From Thermosynechococcus sp. (lineage in GTDB: Bacteria; Cyanobacteriota; Cyanobacteriia; Thermosynechococcales; Thermosynechococcaceae), in contig NZ_AP024678.1 in assembly GCF_025999095.1 (NCBI RefSeq), positions 1,953,527 to 2,017,526 on the forward strand: a DNA stretch of 64,000 bases, written 5' to 3'. The notes below the pieces were generated by a model. The model ran no database searches. It was given only the letters and a program-made list of their open reading frames with translations, and was not told where the DNA came from. Positions 1 to 8,711 of the stretch are shown in pieces. Every line of letters begins with the position of its first letter. Position 1 is the stretch's first letter. The position numbers and the translations under genes were made by a program.

Positions 1-1599
1 TAAAGGGCAAGGTTGCGATCGCCGAGTGCGCTGTAGGCCATATTCGAGGGCTTCGGCAACCGCTTGGTAAGAGGCTTCAATGATGTTGGCAGAGACCCCC
101 ACCGTAGCCCAGCGATCGCGCCCATTACTGGATTCCACCAATACCCGAGTTTTGGCCGCCGTGCCCGCATGACCATCTAAAATCCGCACCTTGTAGTCCG
201 TTAGGTGAAACTCAGCAATCTCTGGATAAAAGGACATCAAGGCTTTGCGCAGGGCCTGATCCAATGCCGAGACAGGACCATTGCCCTCCGCCGCCGTGAG
301 CATCTCCTCACCATTGACTTCAACTTTAACCGTGGCCAACGACTGGCTGCGAATCGTGGCCTCCAGTTGGCGTGCATCAGTGCGGCAAAAGACATCAAAG
401 CCCTTAAGGGTAAAGGGTCGCTGGCGTTGCCCTAGTACCTCCTGAATCAGAAGTTCAAAGCTAGCCTCCGCCGCTTCAAATTGATAGCCTTCGCTTTCTA
501 GGTGCTTAATGCGCTCCAAAATCGTCCGACTCAGGGGATGCTGCCGATCCAACTCAAAGCCGAGTTCACTGGTTTTCGCCAAAATATTGCTGATGCCTGC
601 CTGCTCAGAAATAATAATGCGCCGTTGATTGCCCACCAAATGCGGCTCAATATGCTCGTAGGTGCGGGGGTTGCGCTGCACAGCACTGACATGGACTCCC
701 CCCTTGTGGGCAAAGGCCGACAGCCCCACATAGGGCGCATGATCATCGGGGGCAAGGTTGACAATTTCACTCACATGGCGGCTTACTTCCGTCAGCGTTG
801 CCAACTGCTCTGGGGTGACACAGTCATAGCCGAGTTTCAGTTGCAAATTGGGAATCAAGGTACACAGATTGGCATTGCCACAGCGTTCGCCATAGCCGTT
901 GAGGGTTCCCTGCACCATCCGCACACCGCTTTGTACTGCCGCCAGAGCATTGGCCACTGCCGTCCCCGCATCATTGTGGGTATGAATCCCCAGACAATCA
1001 ACACCACCCAAGTGCGCCCTCACCTCTGCCACCACCGCCTGAATTTGATGGGGGAGGCAACCACCATTGGTATCGCACAAAACAAGCCACTCTGCCCCGG
1101 CGGCCAAAGCAGTTTCTAGGGTTTGGAGAGCATAGTCAGGATTGGCAAGATAGCCATCAAACCAATGCTCGGCATCATAAATCACCCGTCGTCCCTGGGA
1201 TCTGAGGAACTGGATTGAATCGGCAATCATGGCGCAGTTTTCCGCCAATGTGGTCTTGAGGCCGTCGGTGACATGGAGATCCCAAGACTTGCCAAAGAGG
1301 GTCACCCAGCGGGTACCGGCGGCTAGGATTGGCTCAAACATTGGCTCTTCTGCCGCCTTGCGGCCGGGGCGACGAGTGGCACAAAAAGCAACAATTTCTG
1401 CCTGTTGTAGGGGGGTTTCCTGCAACTGCCAAAAAAACTGTACGTCCTTGGGATTGGCTCCCGGCCATCCCCCCTCAATAAAGGGAATCCCAAGGCGATC
1501 CAGTTGGCGGGCAATCCGCAGTTTATCTTCCAGAGAGAGGGAGAGACCTTCCCGCTGGGCGCCATCGCGCAGGGTGGTATCGTACAGCCAAATTTTCAC
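1..1599 (-). CDS. cimA: (R)-citramalate synthase / 2-isopropylmalate synthase-like (3' end cut by window)
   Basis: The protein is predicted to condense acetyl-CoA with pyruvate to citramalate, or a related 2-oxoacid, for isoleucine/leucine-type synthesis. The N-terminus has the HMGL-like barrel start KIWLYDTTLRDGAQREG, with the catalytic Arg-Asp pair. Later come GIHTHNDAGTAVAN, with the metal-binding HxH, and NGYGERCGNANL. A C-terminal LeuA regulatory dimer domain follows. I read about 533 codons and the frame is still open at base 1, so only a short tail is missing. The start is GTG at 1599, overlapping the TGA of the upstream ComFB gene in a GTGA arrangement, which suggests translational coupling. 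CimA and LeuA belong to one family. The length and the DTTLRDGAQ start fit the cyanobacterial CimA-type branch, but the substrate was not proven. Confidence 0.85.
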   Translation of the reverse strand, partial: MKIWLYDTTLRDGAQREGLSLSLEDKLRIARQLDRLGIPFIEGGWPGANPKDVQFFWQLQETPLQQAEIVAFCATRRPGRKAAEEPMFEPILAAGTRWVTLFGKSWDLHVTDGLKTTLAENCAMIADSIQFLRSQGRRVIYDAEHWFDGYLANPDYALQTLETALAAGAEWLVLCDTNGGCLPHQIQAVVAEVRAHLGGVDCLGIHTHNDAGTAVANALAAVQSGVRMVQGTLNGYGERCGNANLCTLIPNLQLKLGYDCVTPEQLATLTEVSRHVSEIVNLAPDDHAPYVGLSAFAHKGGVHVSAVQRNPRTYEHIEPHLVGNQRRIIISEQAGISNILAKTSELGFELDRQHPLSRTILERIKHLESEGYQFEAAEASFELLIQEVLGQRQRPFTLKGFDVFCRTDARQLEATIRSQSLATVKVEVNGEEMLTAAEGNGPVSALDQALRKALMSFYPEIAEFHLTDYKVRILDGHAGTAAKTRVLVESSNGRDRWATVGVSANIIEASYQAVAEALEYGLQRTRRSQPCPL

Positions 1600-2150
1600 T
1601 GTGCCGCCTCTCCCTTGGGATGCTCATAGTCATTGGCGTAGGCCTGTAGCAGCGAACTGACTTGGCTAAAGACCTCTTTACCGGAGGTTTTGCCAAGGGC
1701 CGATCGCTCCGGATGAAATTGGGGCCGCGCCATGTTGTGGTTAATGGCCTCCTGAACTTGGGTGCGAATTAAGTCCATCAGTTCTTCTTGGGCCCGCTGG
1801 CGCTGGTACTGCGCTCCCTCTTCGGTGGTGGCATAAAGGGGCGGCAGACGGTTGAGGGCATAGGCGGCAATATCCCCCAAATCAAGGGCGCACTTTTGCT
1901 CTGCTTCAATGGCGGCGATGCGGGTCATGGCCTCCGTGAGCACCAGTTCTTCCATGACATTGATAAATTGCTTGCGGGGGACAGCAACCACTTGACCCGT
2001 CAATAGGGCACCCATGAGGCGATCTAACGCCATGTAATCTTCCACGGAAAGTTCTGTGGCTTTATCGCAAATGCGTCCCACTTCCGCTTCCTGCGTTGGT
2101 GTCAAATAGCCGTTGCGCAGTGCTTGCTCGACAATCTCTTGAATGCCCAT
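1596..2150 (-). CDS. comFB: ComFB-domain protein (candidate cyclic dinucleotide receptor)
   Basis: This is a ComFB-family protein of about 184 residues. The core NVMEELVLTEAMTRIAA followed by CALDLGDIAAYALNRLPPLY matches the late-competence ComFB fold. Cyanobacterial ComFB proteins have been reported as c-di-GMP/c-di-AMP receptors affecting competence, motility or cell size; applying that role here is inference. I chose ATG 2150 (protein start MGIQEIVEQALRNG), with GGAAA seven bases upstream. An alternative TTG at 2195 would add 15 residues that look like leader sequence. A TATACT box lies about 60 bases upstream of the ATG. The stop overlaps the GTG of citramalate synthase, so the two are probably co-transcribed. 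Confidence 0.8.
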   Translation of the reverse strand: MGIQEIVEQALRNGYLTPTQEAEVGRICDKATELSVEDYMALDRLMGALLTGQVVAVPRKQFINVMEELVLTEAMTRIAAIEAEQKCALDLGDIAAYALNRLPPLYATTEEGAQYQRQRAQEELMDLIRTQVQEAINHNMARPQFHPERSALGKTSGKEVFSQVSSLLQAYANDYEHPKGEAAQ

Positions 2151-2307
2151 AGGTGTTTCCAATGTAATTTCTCTGGGAACAGTTGCCCCACTCAAATTTA
2201 GTATAGGTGGTTAGTATATGTGGTATATCCTGAAAAACTATCAAGGTCAGATCACAAGATCACAACCTAAAATTATATAGATAAGTAGCACCCTTCCATT
2301 TTAGGGC

Positions 2308-2592
2308 TTGCCGTGGTGGCCTATGGTTGTTTGGTTAGTCTCTTTTTTACAGGCAGTAGGGCCAGTTCTCGTGCCAATTTGTTTTTGTTTTGCTTGGTTA
2401 CTGCTGGCAATTTTGGCTTGGAATCTGTGGCAGCTGACACAGGAGGGGCTGGCGATCGCTCGCCGCCTGCATCAAATTCCCTGTGCCCGCTGCCGCTTCT
2501 TTTCAGGAGACTATCGGTTAAAGTGTTCACTGCATCCCGATTGGGCGGCCACGGAAGCCGCTATTCAATGTCCTGACTATCATTTTGAATAA
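2308..2592 (+). CDS. Small membrane protein with C-terminal cysteine motif
   Basis: Unrecognised protein of up to 94 residues. A strong hydrophobic segment lies at about residues 6-40. A short soluble tail follows with CARCRFFSGDYRLKCSLHP and a later Cys, so four cysteines could bind metal or form disulfides. The long form starts at TTG 2308; ATG 2323 gives an 89-residue version that begins inside the hydrophobic stretch. It is divergent from the ComFB gene and lies just upstream of an FHA-domain gene. It resembles small conserved cyanobacterial proteins, but no function is assigned. Confidence 0.6.
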   Translation: MPWWPMVVWLVSFLQAVGPVLVPICFCFAWLLLAILAWNLWQLTQEGLAIARRLHQIPCARCRFFSGDYRLKCSLHPDWAATEAAIQCPDYHFE

Positions 2593-2643
2593 AGCACTAA
2601 GGAACCTAATTTATTCCTAAAGGGAGTTGGAAGAGGGATCACC

Positions 2644-3522
2644 TTGCTACGACAGTATCCACAATTGGTCATCTCCACAGAGGCAAGCACCTATATCGTC
2701 CCTCTTATTGAAGGAAATTCATGGGTGATTGGCCGGGGCAAAGACTGCACGATTGTTTTGGCAGATCGCTGGGCTTCCCGTCGCCATGCGATGATTCAGC
2801 GTCTGGATAATGATGATTACTACCTGATTGATTTGGGGAGTCGCAATGGCTCTATTCTCAATGGCCAAACAATTCAGGTGCCAACGCTTCTCAAAACGGG
2901 CGATCGCTTCATTATCGGCAAAACAACCCTTGAATTTCGCACCGATGAAGCTGTCTCCACCACACCGCCAGATGCCCCTGTTACCCTTCAACCCACCATT
3001 CTCATCATTCAACCCCCCGGCATTCAGGTACAAATTTGGCAAGAACTCCTGCGCAGTCAGGGTCTAGAAGTTCTCGTTGAATCAGGGCAAATCAACAGCC
3101 GCCGCATCATTAGTGATTTTGTGACCGTGATGCAGCGCAACCCCGACCTGTTGCTCCTTGATTCGCAACTGGAAAAACCGGATATTGGTAACCTCTTGAA
3201 TTGGATCAAGGCAACGTATCCCCAGCTGCGCAGTTTCATCATTGATCGTTACGACAACCATATTTCCCCCGTACAGCGACAATGGGCAGTAGAACATGGG
3301 GCAATGGATTGGTTGCCGGCACTGCCCGATGAAAATCTCACAATGTTTGGGGCGGAAATTGCGGCTCAATTGCGGCGCATTCTCAAGGCCTTGGGGCGCA
3401 ATACATTAGAGCAAGACAAGCTCGCAGTTACTCTTTTGAATCTGCAATTGGCGACAAATGACGATTTGCCCTCCCAGTTGCTCAGTGAGTATGTGAATCG
3501 TCCGCCCTTTCCGCCGCAATAG
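2644..3522 (+). CDS. FHA domain protein with C-terminal pseudo-receiver domain
   Basis: The N-terminal FHA domain (residues about 8-98) has the phosphothreonine-binding signature: GRGKDCTIVLAD, then SRRHAMIQRL, then LGSRNGSILNGQ. From about residue 118 a second domain starts ILIIQPPGIQVQIWQELLR, continues NPDLLLLDSQL and ends near GAMDWLP. That follows the beta-alpha pattern of a response-regulator receiver. The candidate phospho-acceptor Asp is in LLLLD, but the usual N-terminal acidic pair is replaced by QP, so it may not be phosphorylated. The start is TTG 2644 with AGAGGG seven bases upstream; no early in-frame ATG exists. Its last 41 bases overlap the end of convergent scpB. A role as a phosphoprotein adaptor is inferred. 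Confidence 0.75.
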   Translation: MLRQYPQLVISTEASTYIVPLIEGNSWVIGRGKDCTIVLADRWASRRHAMIQRLDNDDYYLIDLGSRNGSILNGQTIQVPTLLKTGDRFIIGKTTLEFRTDEAVSTTPPDAPVTLQPTILIIQPPGIQVQIWQELLRSQGLEVLVESGQINSRRIISDFVTVMQRNPDLLLLDSQLEKPDIGNLLNWIKATYPQLRSFIIDRYDNHISPVQRQWAVEHGAMDWLPALPDENLTMFGAEIAAQLRRILKALGRNTLEQDKLAVTLLNLQLATNDDLPSQLLSEYVNRPPFPPQ

Positions 3523-4003
3523 TTGGCAGTTGATCCACCTGAAAATACTGGTGAAAGCGCTCAGTTACTTGGAGGATATAGGAGCGACTTCGGTTATCCC
3601 GCCGCCGCTGAATAAACCCCAGGGTAAGGAGTTCTTGAATGTGTTGGTAGGCGCTAGAACCCCGCAGTGCAATCACCTCTGGTTGGGGAATGGGTCCACG
3701 AAGGGCAATTAGGGCTAATGTACGTTGGGCCCCAACCCCCAATTCAAGGGGGACAAGGGACTGAACCAATGCTTGAAAGGCGGACTTGAGTTGCAGGCTA
3801 TATTTATCGTCAATTTGAACAACCTCAAGGGCCGTCTGGCGATGGGCATAGTCGTTGAGTAGCTCAATCAGCGCCAGTTCAATGACCTCAGGGTCAGTGC
3901 CGGCGAGGGTTGCCAGTTCCTTCAGTGTAAGGGGCTGTGCCTTGAGGTATAAAATTGCCTCTACCCGCATCGCTAATGTCCGCAGGTCAGTGTCCCCTTG
4001 CAT
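3482..4003 (-). CDS. scpB: Segregation and condensation protein B
   Basis: ScpB is the winged-helix partner of ScpA that clamps SMC during chromosome condensation. The 173-residue product has the family start RVEAILYLKAQPLTLKELA and the second winged helix LALIALRGPIPQPEVIALRG...IQELLTLGFIQRR. Length is typical. It follows fabH in the same direction (fabH stop 4007, scpB start 4003), so it probably sits at the end of the plsX-fabH-scpB operon. Its 3' end overlaps the convergent FHA gene by 41 bases. scpA was not seen in the window. Confidence 0.88.
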   Translation of the reverse strand: MQGDTDLRTLAMRVEAILYLKAQPLTLKELATLAGTDPEVIELALIELLNDYAHRQTALEVVQIDDKYSLQLKSAFQALVQSLVPLELGVGAQRTLALIALRGPIPQPEVIALRGSSAYQHIQELLTLGFIQRRRDNRSRSYILQVTERFHQYFQVDQLPTIAAERADDSHTH

Positions 4004-4006
4004 AGG

Positions 4007-4996
4007 CTATTGCCAGCGAAACAGGGCAGCTCCCCAAGTTAAACCGGCACCAAAGCCAGCAGTGGCAATTAAATCTCCAGGTTGAATATGCCCCTGTTGA
4101 ATCGGCTTGCTAAGGGCAAGGGGAATCGAGGCGGCGGAGGTATTACCACACTGACCCACATTGCTAATCACTTTCTCCTGAGGGATGCCTAAACGTTCAG
4201 CCACCGCGTCAAGGATGCGTTGGTTTGCCTGATGCAACACCAGCCAGTCAATTTCCTCAACCGTACAGCCAGCGCGGTGAAGAGCTTTCTCAATCACTTC
4301 GGGAACTTGGGTGACGGCAAAGCGATAAACTTCGCGGCCATTCATAGTAATGGGAGCAAATCCGCCTTGGGCGATCGCCAGATTTTCCCCTAAAGTCTGG
4401 GGAGTACCCGCAAAGGCAAGGGTAAGGTGCTCATTGAGGCGGCCATCACTACGCAGTTCAAAGCTCAAGAGCTGATCGACATCGCTGGCTTGCAAGACCA
4501 TCGCGCCGGCGCCATCGCCAAAGAGAATGCAGGTACGGCGATCGCCCCAATCTACCCAACGGGAGAGAATATCCCCCCCAACGACAAGGGCACTGCAGTA
4601 GGCACCGGTGCGCAAATACTGAGCGGCCGTGACCAAGGCAAAGAGAAAGCCAGAACAGGCCGCTGTCAAGTCGAAGGCCACGGCATTCACTGCCCCAATG
4701 CGAGTTTGCACCAAGCAGGCCGTACCAAAGAGATCATCGGGCGTCGAGGTGGCCAAGATGATCAAATCTACCGCTGTGGGTTCTAGTCCCGCCATCTGTA
4801 GGGCCGCGCCTGCTGCTTCGCTGGCCAGATCCACAAGGCGCTGATCAGGAGCGGCCACGTGCCGTTCCTGAATACCGGTACGGGACTGAATCCACTCATC
4901 GGAGGTGTCTACAAGGGCACTGAGGTGGGCATTGGTCAAACATTGACGGGGGGTTGCCGCACCCACGCCACTAAATTTAACGCCCTGCACAGTCAC
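4007..4996 (-). CDS. fabH: 3-oxoacyl-ACP synthase III (FabH)
   Basis: FabH starts fatty acid synthesis by condensing acetyl-CoA with malonyl-ACP. The 329-residue product shows the full triad: Cys114 in TAACSGF, His255 in HQANQRI and Asn285 in GNTSAAS. The N-terminus contains SDEWIQSRTGI, a family hallmark. It begins at ATG 4996, where the plsX reading frame ends, so the two genes touch. The pairing of plsX, fabH and scpB on one strand gives a short lipid operon. No anomalies were seen. Confidence 0.96.
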   Translation of the reverse strand: MTVQGVKFSGVGAATPRQCLTNAHLSALVDTSDEWIQSRTGIQERHVAAPDQRLVDLASEAAGAALQMAGLEPTAVDLIILATSTPDDLFGTACLVQTRIGAVNAVAFDLTAACSGFLFALVTAAQYLRTGAYCSALVVGGDILSRWVDWGDRRTCILFGDGAGAMVLQASDVDQLLSFELRSDGRLNEHLTLAFAGTPQTLGENLAIAQGGFAPITMNGREVYRFAVTQVPEVIEKALHRAGCTVEEIDWLVLHQANQRILDAVAERLGIPQEKVISNVGQCGNTSAASIPLALSKPIQQGHIQPGDLIATAGFGAGLTWGAALFRWQ

Positions 4997-6021
4997 TAAG
5001 CCCGATCCTCAACGGCAACGGCATGCTGGCAACAGGCCTGAATCCGCTCTGAAACACGATGATCCACTGCTTCCTTGGCAAGGCGAATGGCATTAAAAAT
5101 CGAGGGCGCTTGGGAACTGCCGTGGCTAATGATACAGATGCCATCCACCCCCAAAAGGAGGCCACCCCCATGTTCTGCATGATCAATGCGCTGCTTAATT
5201 TTGCGGAGATTGGGACGCAGCAGCGCCGTACCCAGTTGACCCCGCCAGCCCCGAGGTAACTCTTCGCGCAGAATTTGTATGAGGACACTCCCCAAGGATT
5301 CAGCAAATTTGAGCAGGACGTTGCCAACAAACCCATCGCAGACCACCACATCAAATTGTCCCGACAGGACATCGCGGCCTTCGGCATTGCCCAAGAAGGC
5401 GATCTGGCGATTTTGCCGTAGGAGTTGATGCGCCTTTAGGGCTAGATCGTTGCCTTTGCAGTCCTCTTCGCCAATGTTGAGCAAGCCCACCTTGGGATTT
5501 TCAACCTCCAGGACGTATTGGCTGTAAATGGAGCCCATGACCGCAAATTGCTCAAGGTATTTGGGGCGGCAGTCCACGTTGGCACCGACATCGAGAACAA
5601 GAACGAATTTGCCGGGGATCAGGGTGGGTAAGACTGCACCAATGGCGGGGCGATCAATCCCAGGGAGTCGGCCTAAGCGCAATAGTGCCGCCGCCATCGC
5701 TGCCCCTGAGTGACCCGCAGAAACTACGGCATCGGCAGCGCCCGTCTTGACGAGATCCATCGCCACGTTAATCGAGGCCTTGGGCTTGCGTTTGAGGGCG
5801 CTCAGGGGTTCTTCCCCCATGTCAACAACATCACTGGCTTCAATAATTTGGGGCTTGGCTGTGGGGGCATGTTCATCAAGGTAGCGCTGAATGGGCACCG
5901 GATCACCCACAAGGAGAATATCGGCATCTAATTCTTCACTGGCCCTGAGGGCCCCAGCAACAATCTCATCGGGAGCATAGTCACCTCCCATGGCATCCAC
6001 AGCAATCCGTGCACGAGTCAT
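4996..6021 (-). CDS. plsX: Phosphate acyltransferase PlsX
   Basis: PlsX makes acyl-phosphate from acyl-ACP, the donor for PlsY in glycerolipid synthesis. The 341-residue product starts RIAVDAMGGDYAPDEIV, the family signature. It also contains SAGHSGAAMAAALLRLGR and GFVGNVLLKFAESLG, typical of the phosphotransacetylase-like fold. Length matches the family. It is the first gene of the plsX-fabH-scpB run, with a 183-base gap upstream (6022-6204) in which I see no gene or obvious RNA. Confidence 0.95.
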   Translation of the reverse strand: MTRARIAVDAMGGDYAPDEIVAGALRASEELDADILLVGDPVPIQRYLDEHAPTAKPQIIEASDVVDMGEEPLSALKRKPKASINVAMDLVKTGAADAVVSAGHSGAAMAAALLRLGRLPGIDRPAIGAVLPTLIPGKFVLVLDVGANVDCRPKYLEQFAVMGSIYSQYVLEVENPKVGLLNIGEEDCKGNDLALKAHQLLRQNRQIAFLGNAEGRDVLSGQFDVVVCDGFVGNVLLKFAESLGSVLIQILREELPRGWRGQLGTALLRPNLRKIKQRIDHAEHGGGLLLGVDGICIISHGSSQAPSIFNAIRLAKEAVDHRVSERIQACCQHAVAVEDRA

Positions 6022-6204
6022 TGGCTGAACTCTTACGACAAAATCCTTCAGAATTTTAGCAGATGGCAGCCCTTTTCCTATGGATGGCCCATCCCCAAGG
6101 GCGGCCAGGGGCGGAGGGTCTTCGCTCCCCCAATCCCTAGCCCAATTTGCAAAAAAGGGGCTGAAGTCCTCCTGAACCTTTCACTTTCAAAGCGGGAAGC
6201 CTAT

Positions 6205-6738
6205 CTAGGCAGAGAAACCTAAATTGTGGCCTGTACCATTGTGGACGTGGGCAAGTTGTTCGTACTTGCGGGCATGCTGACGTAGATCGGCGGCCTCAGT
6301 GTCACTCACTTCACGCACGACTTTGGCGGGAATGCCCAGGACCAAAGAGCGGGGGGGAACATCTTTGCTGACCACTGCCCCAGCACCGACAATACTGCCA
6401 GCCCCCACCCGAACGCCATTGAGAACCACCGCGCCAATGCCAATTAGGCAGCCGTCTTCCACCGTTGCCCCATGAATGACCGCGCGATGCCCAACAGTGA
6501 CCTCTGCACCGAGAATCGTAGGCTGCCCCGGATCGCCATGGAGGATGGCACCATCTTGAACATTGGTGTGGGCACCAATCTCGATGTAGGCTACGTCACC
6601 CCGTAAAACAGCGCCGTACCAAATGCTACAGCCTTCACCCAAGCGAACATCGCCAACAAGGGTGGCATTGGGAGCAATGAAGGCAGCGCGATCGCTGACA
6701 ACGGGTGGCCAAAAAGCACTAGGGGCAGTGATTACCAT
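6205..6738 (-). CDS. Gamma-carbonic-anhydrase-like hexapeptide repeat protein
   Basis: This is a 177-residue left-handed beta-helix protein of the gamma-CA / YrdA / PaaY group. The metal-ligand histidines are present: H68 in ILHGD, H84 in VGHRAV and H89 in IHG. The repeats run through IGIGAVVLNGVRVGAG and the product ends in a helical tail. Gamma-CA-like proteins may hydrate CO2 or act as thioesterases or acyltransferases. This one is stand-alone, not the CcmM N-terminal domain, which is much longer. Activity cannot be decided from sequence. Confidence 0.85.
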   Translation of the reverse strand: MVITAPSAFWPPVVSDRAAFIAPNATLVGDVRLGEGCSIWYGAVLRGDVAYIEIGAHTNVQDGAILHGDPGQPTILGAEVTVGHRAVIHGATVEDGCLIGIGAVVLNGVRVGAGSIVGAGAVVSKDVPPRSLVLGIPAKVVREVSDTEAADLRQHARKYEQLAHVHNGTGHNLGFSA

Positions 6739-6782
6739 GGTTTATCCCAACAAAAACCTAAACGACTGTTTGCAAACTCAAC

Positions 6783-7442
6783 CTAAGGATTCGGAACTGC
6801 TGGTGTTGTGGGTGCCGGTGAGGGCGTGACGGCTTCGGGGGTAGGAGGGGGGGCCTCCTCTCGAGAGGGACGGCGTTCAGGCACGGGTAGGTGGAAAAAG
6901 ATCGCAGCCATGACGGCTACGCTAGCGGCGCCAATACCCAAGGGCATGAGTTGTTTGCGCAAGGGCACAGCAGGGGCGATCGCCCGCCGAGGGAGGGAAT
7001 GGAATGTTGGTCTTAAGGTAGGCAGTGTCTGGCTATCACTACAGAGTTGATCCAGAGCCTCCACCAGATCGGCCAGTTGCAGCCAAGTGAGCTGCACTTC
7101 TAGGGGGTCAGGGGATGGCTCTACATTCTCTTGGGGAGACGTTTGCAGCAACTTGCGCGGAATGTGGAGGGACACTTGATTAAAGCCCTGAATGTTGACC
7201 TGAATCGGGTACTGGGGCGATCGCCGCAACTTGACACCACTCAACCAGGTTTGGGCAGCGGCTGGCACGCTATTGAGCAAGGCCACAAGGAATTCTTTGC
7301 CCCCCTTGAGCCGCTGATTCTGGCCAACAATTTCCCACTCACAGAGAGTGACAATATCCAACTGTTCTGCGCCCGCTTGACCGCTGAGCCCTTCAATTCG
7401 CAGTGTGCAGTTGGGCAATGAATACTGGCGTTGCAGCAGCAT
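6783..7442 (-). CDS. DUF4335 family protein, tail-anchored-like with Pro-rich C-terminus
   Basis: The 219-residue cyanobacterial protein starts LLQRQYSLPNCTLRIEGLSG, the hallmark of DUF4335. A soluble region is followed by one hydrophobic segment at about residues 163-185. The tail is proline/threonine-rich (EEAPPPTPEAVTPSPAPTT) and probably lies on the far side of the membrane. It is the downstream partner of a DUF3038 gene: the DUF3038 stop and this ATG share base 7442. The two families commonly occur next to each other in cyanobacteria, so a shared complex is likely. Function is unknown. Confidence 0.8.
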   Translation of the reverse strand: MLLQRQYSLPNCTLRIEGLSGQAGAEQLDIVTLCEWEIVGQNQRLKGGKEFLVALLNSVPAAAQTWLSGVKLRRSPQYPIQVNIQGFNQVSLHIPRKLLQTSPQENVEPSPDPLEVQLTWLQLADLVEALDQLCSDSQTLPTLRPTFHSLPRRAIAPAVPLRKQLMPLGIGAASVAVMAAIFFHLPVPERRPSREEAPPPTPEAVTPSPAPTTPAVPNP

Positions 7443-8086
7443 TAACTCACTTCCCCGTCAAATAAACTCAACCAAAGGCGTTCCATCCCCTTTGTGCCTG
7501 CGCAGAGCAGAAGTTGTGCCAAAAGCTTTAGACCCAACTCATTGAGGGCTTGGTTATTTTTGTAGAGAAACAGACCCGATCGCTGGAGGTTCATGCGTTT
7601 GCGGAAGTGACGGCGGAAGCGATCTAAATATTCCGCCAAGGGGGCATAGGTTTCCGGGGGCAAATTTTGCGCCTGCAACTGATCCAACACCAACAGTAAA
7701 TGCCGCAGGATTGCCGTCTGCCGCCGCGCCACTTGCACAACTACGGCGGTGAGGGCCTTGGTTTCCGCCAAGGGTAAGGGGGTACGCTGGGTAATTTGGC
7801 GAAAGGGATTGGTACAGCGAATTTGCCAAAATACAACCCGATTGGGGATCATCACTTGCAGTTGCAGATCCCGCAGCACTTGAAACATCAACTCAGGGGC
7901 ATTCAAATCAACGCACTCTAGGGCAAGCAACAATAAGTCTAATTGCCAACGGGCCCGCCGAGGACACACACTCACCCCTTGGGGGTCGGGCAGGGCCGCC
8001 AACATCGGGGGTAGTAGCTCCACCTCAGGGGATTCGATTGTTTCTGGCATTGAGTTTGCCGTTTCCATACTCTCTAGAGTGCTCAC
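7442..8086 (-). CDS. DUF3038 family protein
   Basis: The 214-residue, mostly helical soluble protein contains the conserved block WQLDLLLLALECVDLNAPELM that marks DUF3038. No catalytic motif or signal peptide is visible. It is transcribed towards, and touches, the DUF4335 gene, giving a two-gene unit conserved in cyanobacteria. The 160 bases upstream (8087-8246) separate it from a divergent small gene and show nothing recognisable. Function is unknown. Confidence 0.8.
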   Translation of the reverse strand: MSTLESMETANSMPETIESPEVELLPPMLAALPDPQGVSVCPRRARWQLDLLLLALECVDLNAPELMFQVLRDLQLQVMIPNRVVFWQIRCTNPFRQITQRTPLPLAETKALTAVVVQVARRQTAILRHLLLVLDQLQAQNLPPETYAPLAEYLDRFRRHFRKRMNLQRSGLFLYKNNQALNELGLKLLAQLLLCAGTKGMERLWLSLFDGEVS

Positions 8087-8246
8087 TATACAGCAATGAT
8101 GACAGGACGCATGGTGAAGTAGGTCTAAATGATCTTACCCGTTTCACCGATGACGACTGCCGCCTCGTCCTTAATGTTGCTCACGAGGCTGATTCTTCGA
8201 AAAATCAGGCTAGACTTGAGGGGAACCAGATGATTGTGAGGTTGCA

Positions 8247-8684
8247 ATGAGTCAAGAAATTCCTCCCCCAGAAGCCTATGTGGTGCTTGGACTGGCTCAT
8301 TGTTTTGTGCAAGTAGAGGGAAAACTCCAGCCCGTAGAGATTATTGAGCCAATTCCCTCAGCGGCCTTGGAAGCCTTGCTCCATGGCTTGCCCACTTCTT
8401 ACAGTGAAGCCCATGCCCTCACCTATGGTACTGCCCAAGACCCGCAGCAGGTGCGACAGCAGTTTCCCGCCAATGCCCATCTGTGTGATGACTATGGCGA
8501 TCGCTTGGCAGCGGCCGCCCGCACCTACATTGCCCGTCCCCAAAGTACCCGTCATATTCCCCTTGGCGAAACCTACCGCAACTTTAATACTTCCACAGAA
8601 CGCAAACGGGTGCTCAACTCCGAGCGCATCGTGACCGCTGCCGACAATGTCAAACAACACGCCTATACCCACCAAGTGCTTTAA
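8247..8684 (+). CDS. Conserved cyanobacterial protein of unknown function
   Basis: The product is 145 residues, acidic to neutral and soluble. It starts ATG 8247 just downstream of a GAGGTTGC stretch. Recognisable pieces are VLGLAHCFVQVEGKLQPVEI near the start and GETYRNFNTSTERKRVLN near the end. I do not recognise a named family. Codon use and composition match the neighbouring core genes, and it is followed 27 bases later by a YbjN-family gene on the same strand, suggesting co-transcription. Confidence 0.65.
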   Translation: MSQEIPPPEAYVVLGLAHCFVQVEGKLQPVEIIEPIPSAALEALLHGLPTSYSEAHALTYGTAQDPQQVRQQFPANAHLCDDYGDRLAAAARTYIARPQSTRHIPLGETYRNFNTSTERKRVLNSERIVTAADNVKQHAYTHQVL

Positions 8685-8711
8685 CCTAATTCTTGGATTC
8701 ATTAGAGGGAA

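Noticed and set aside
502-1119. Long plus-strand open frame of 205 codons
   Set aside because: It lies antisense to the citramalate synthase gene, which has strong family motifs; the plus-strand product has none.
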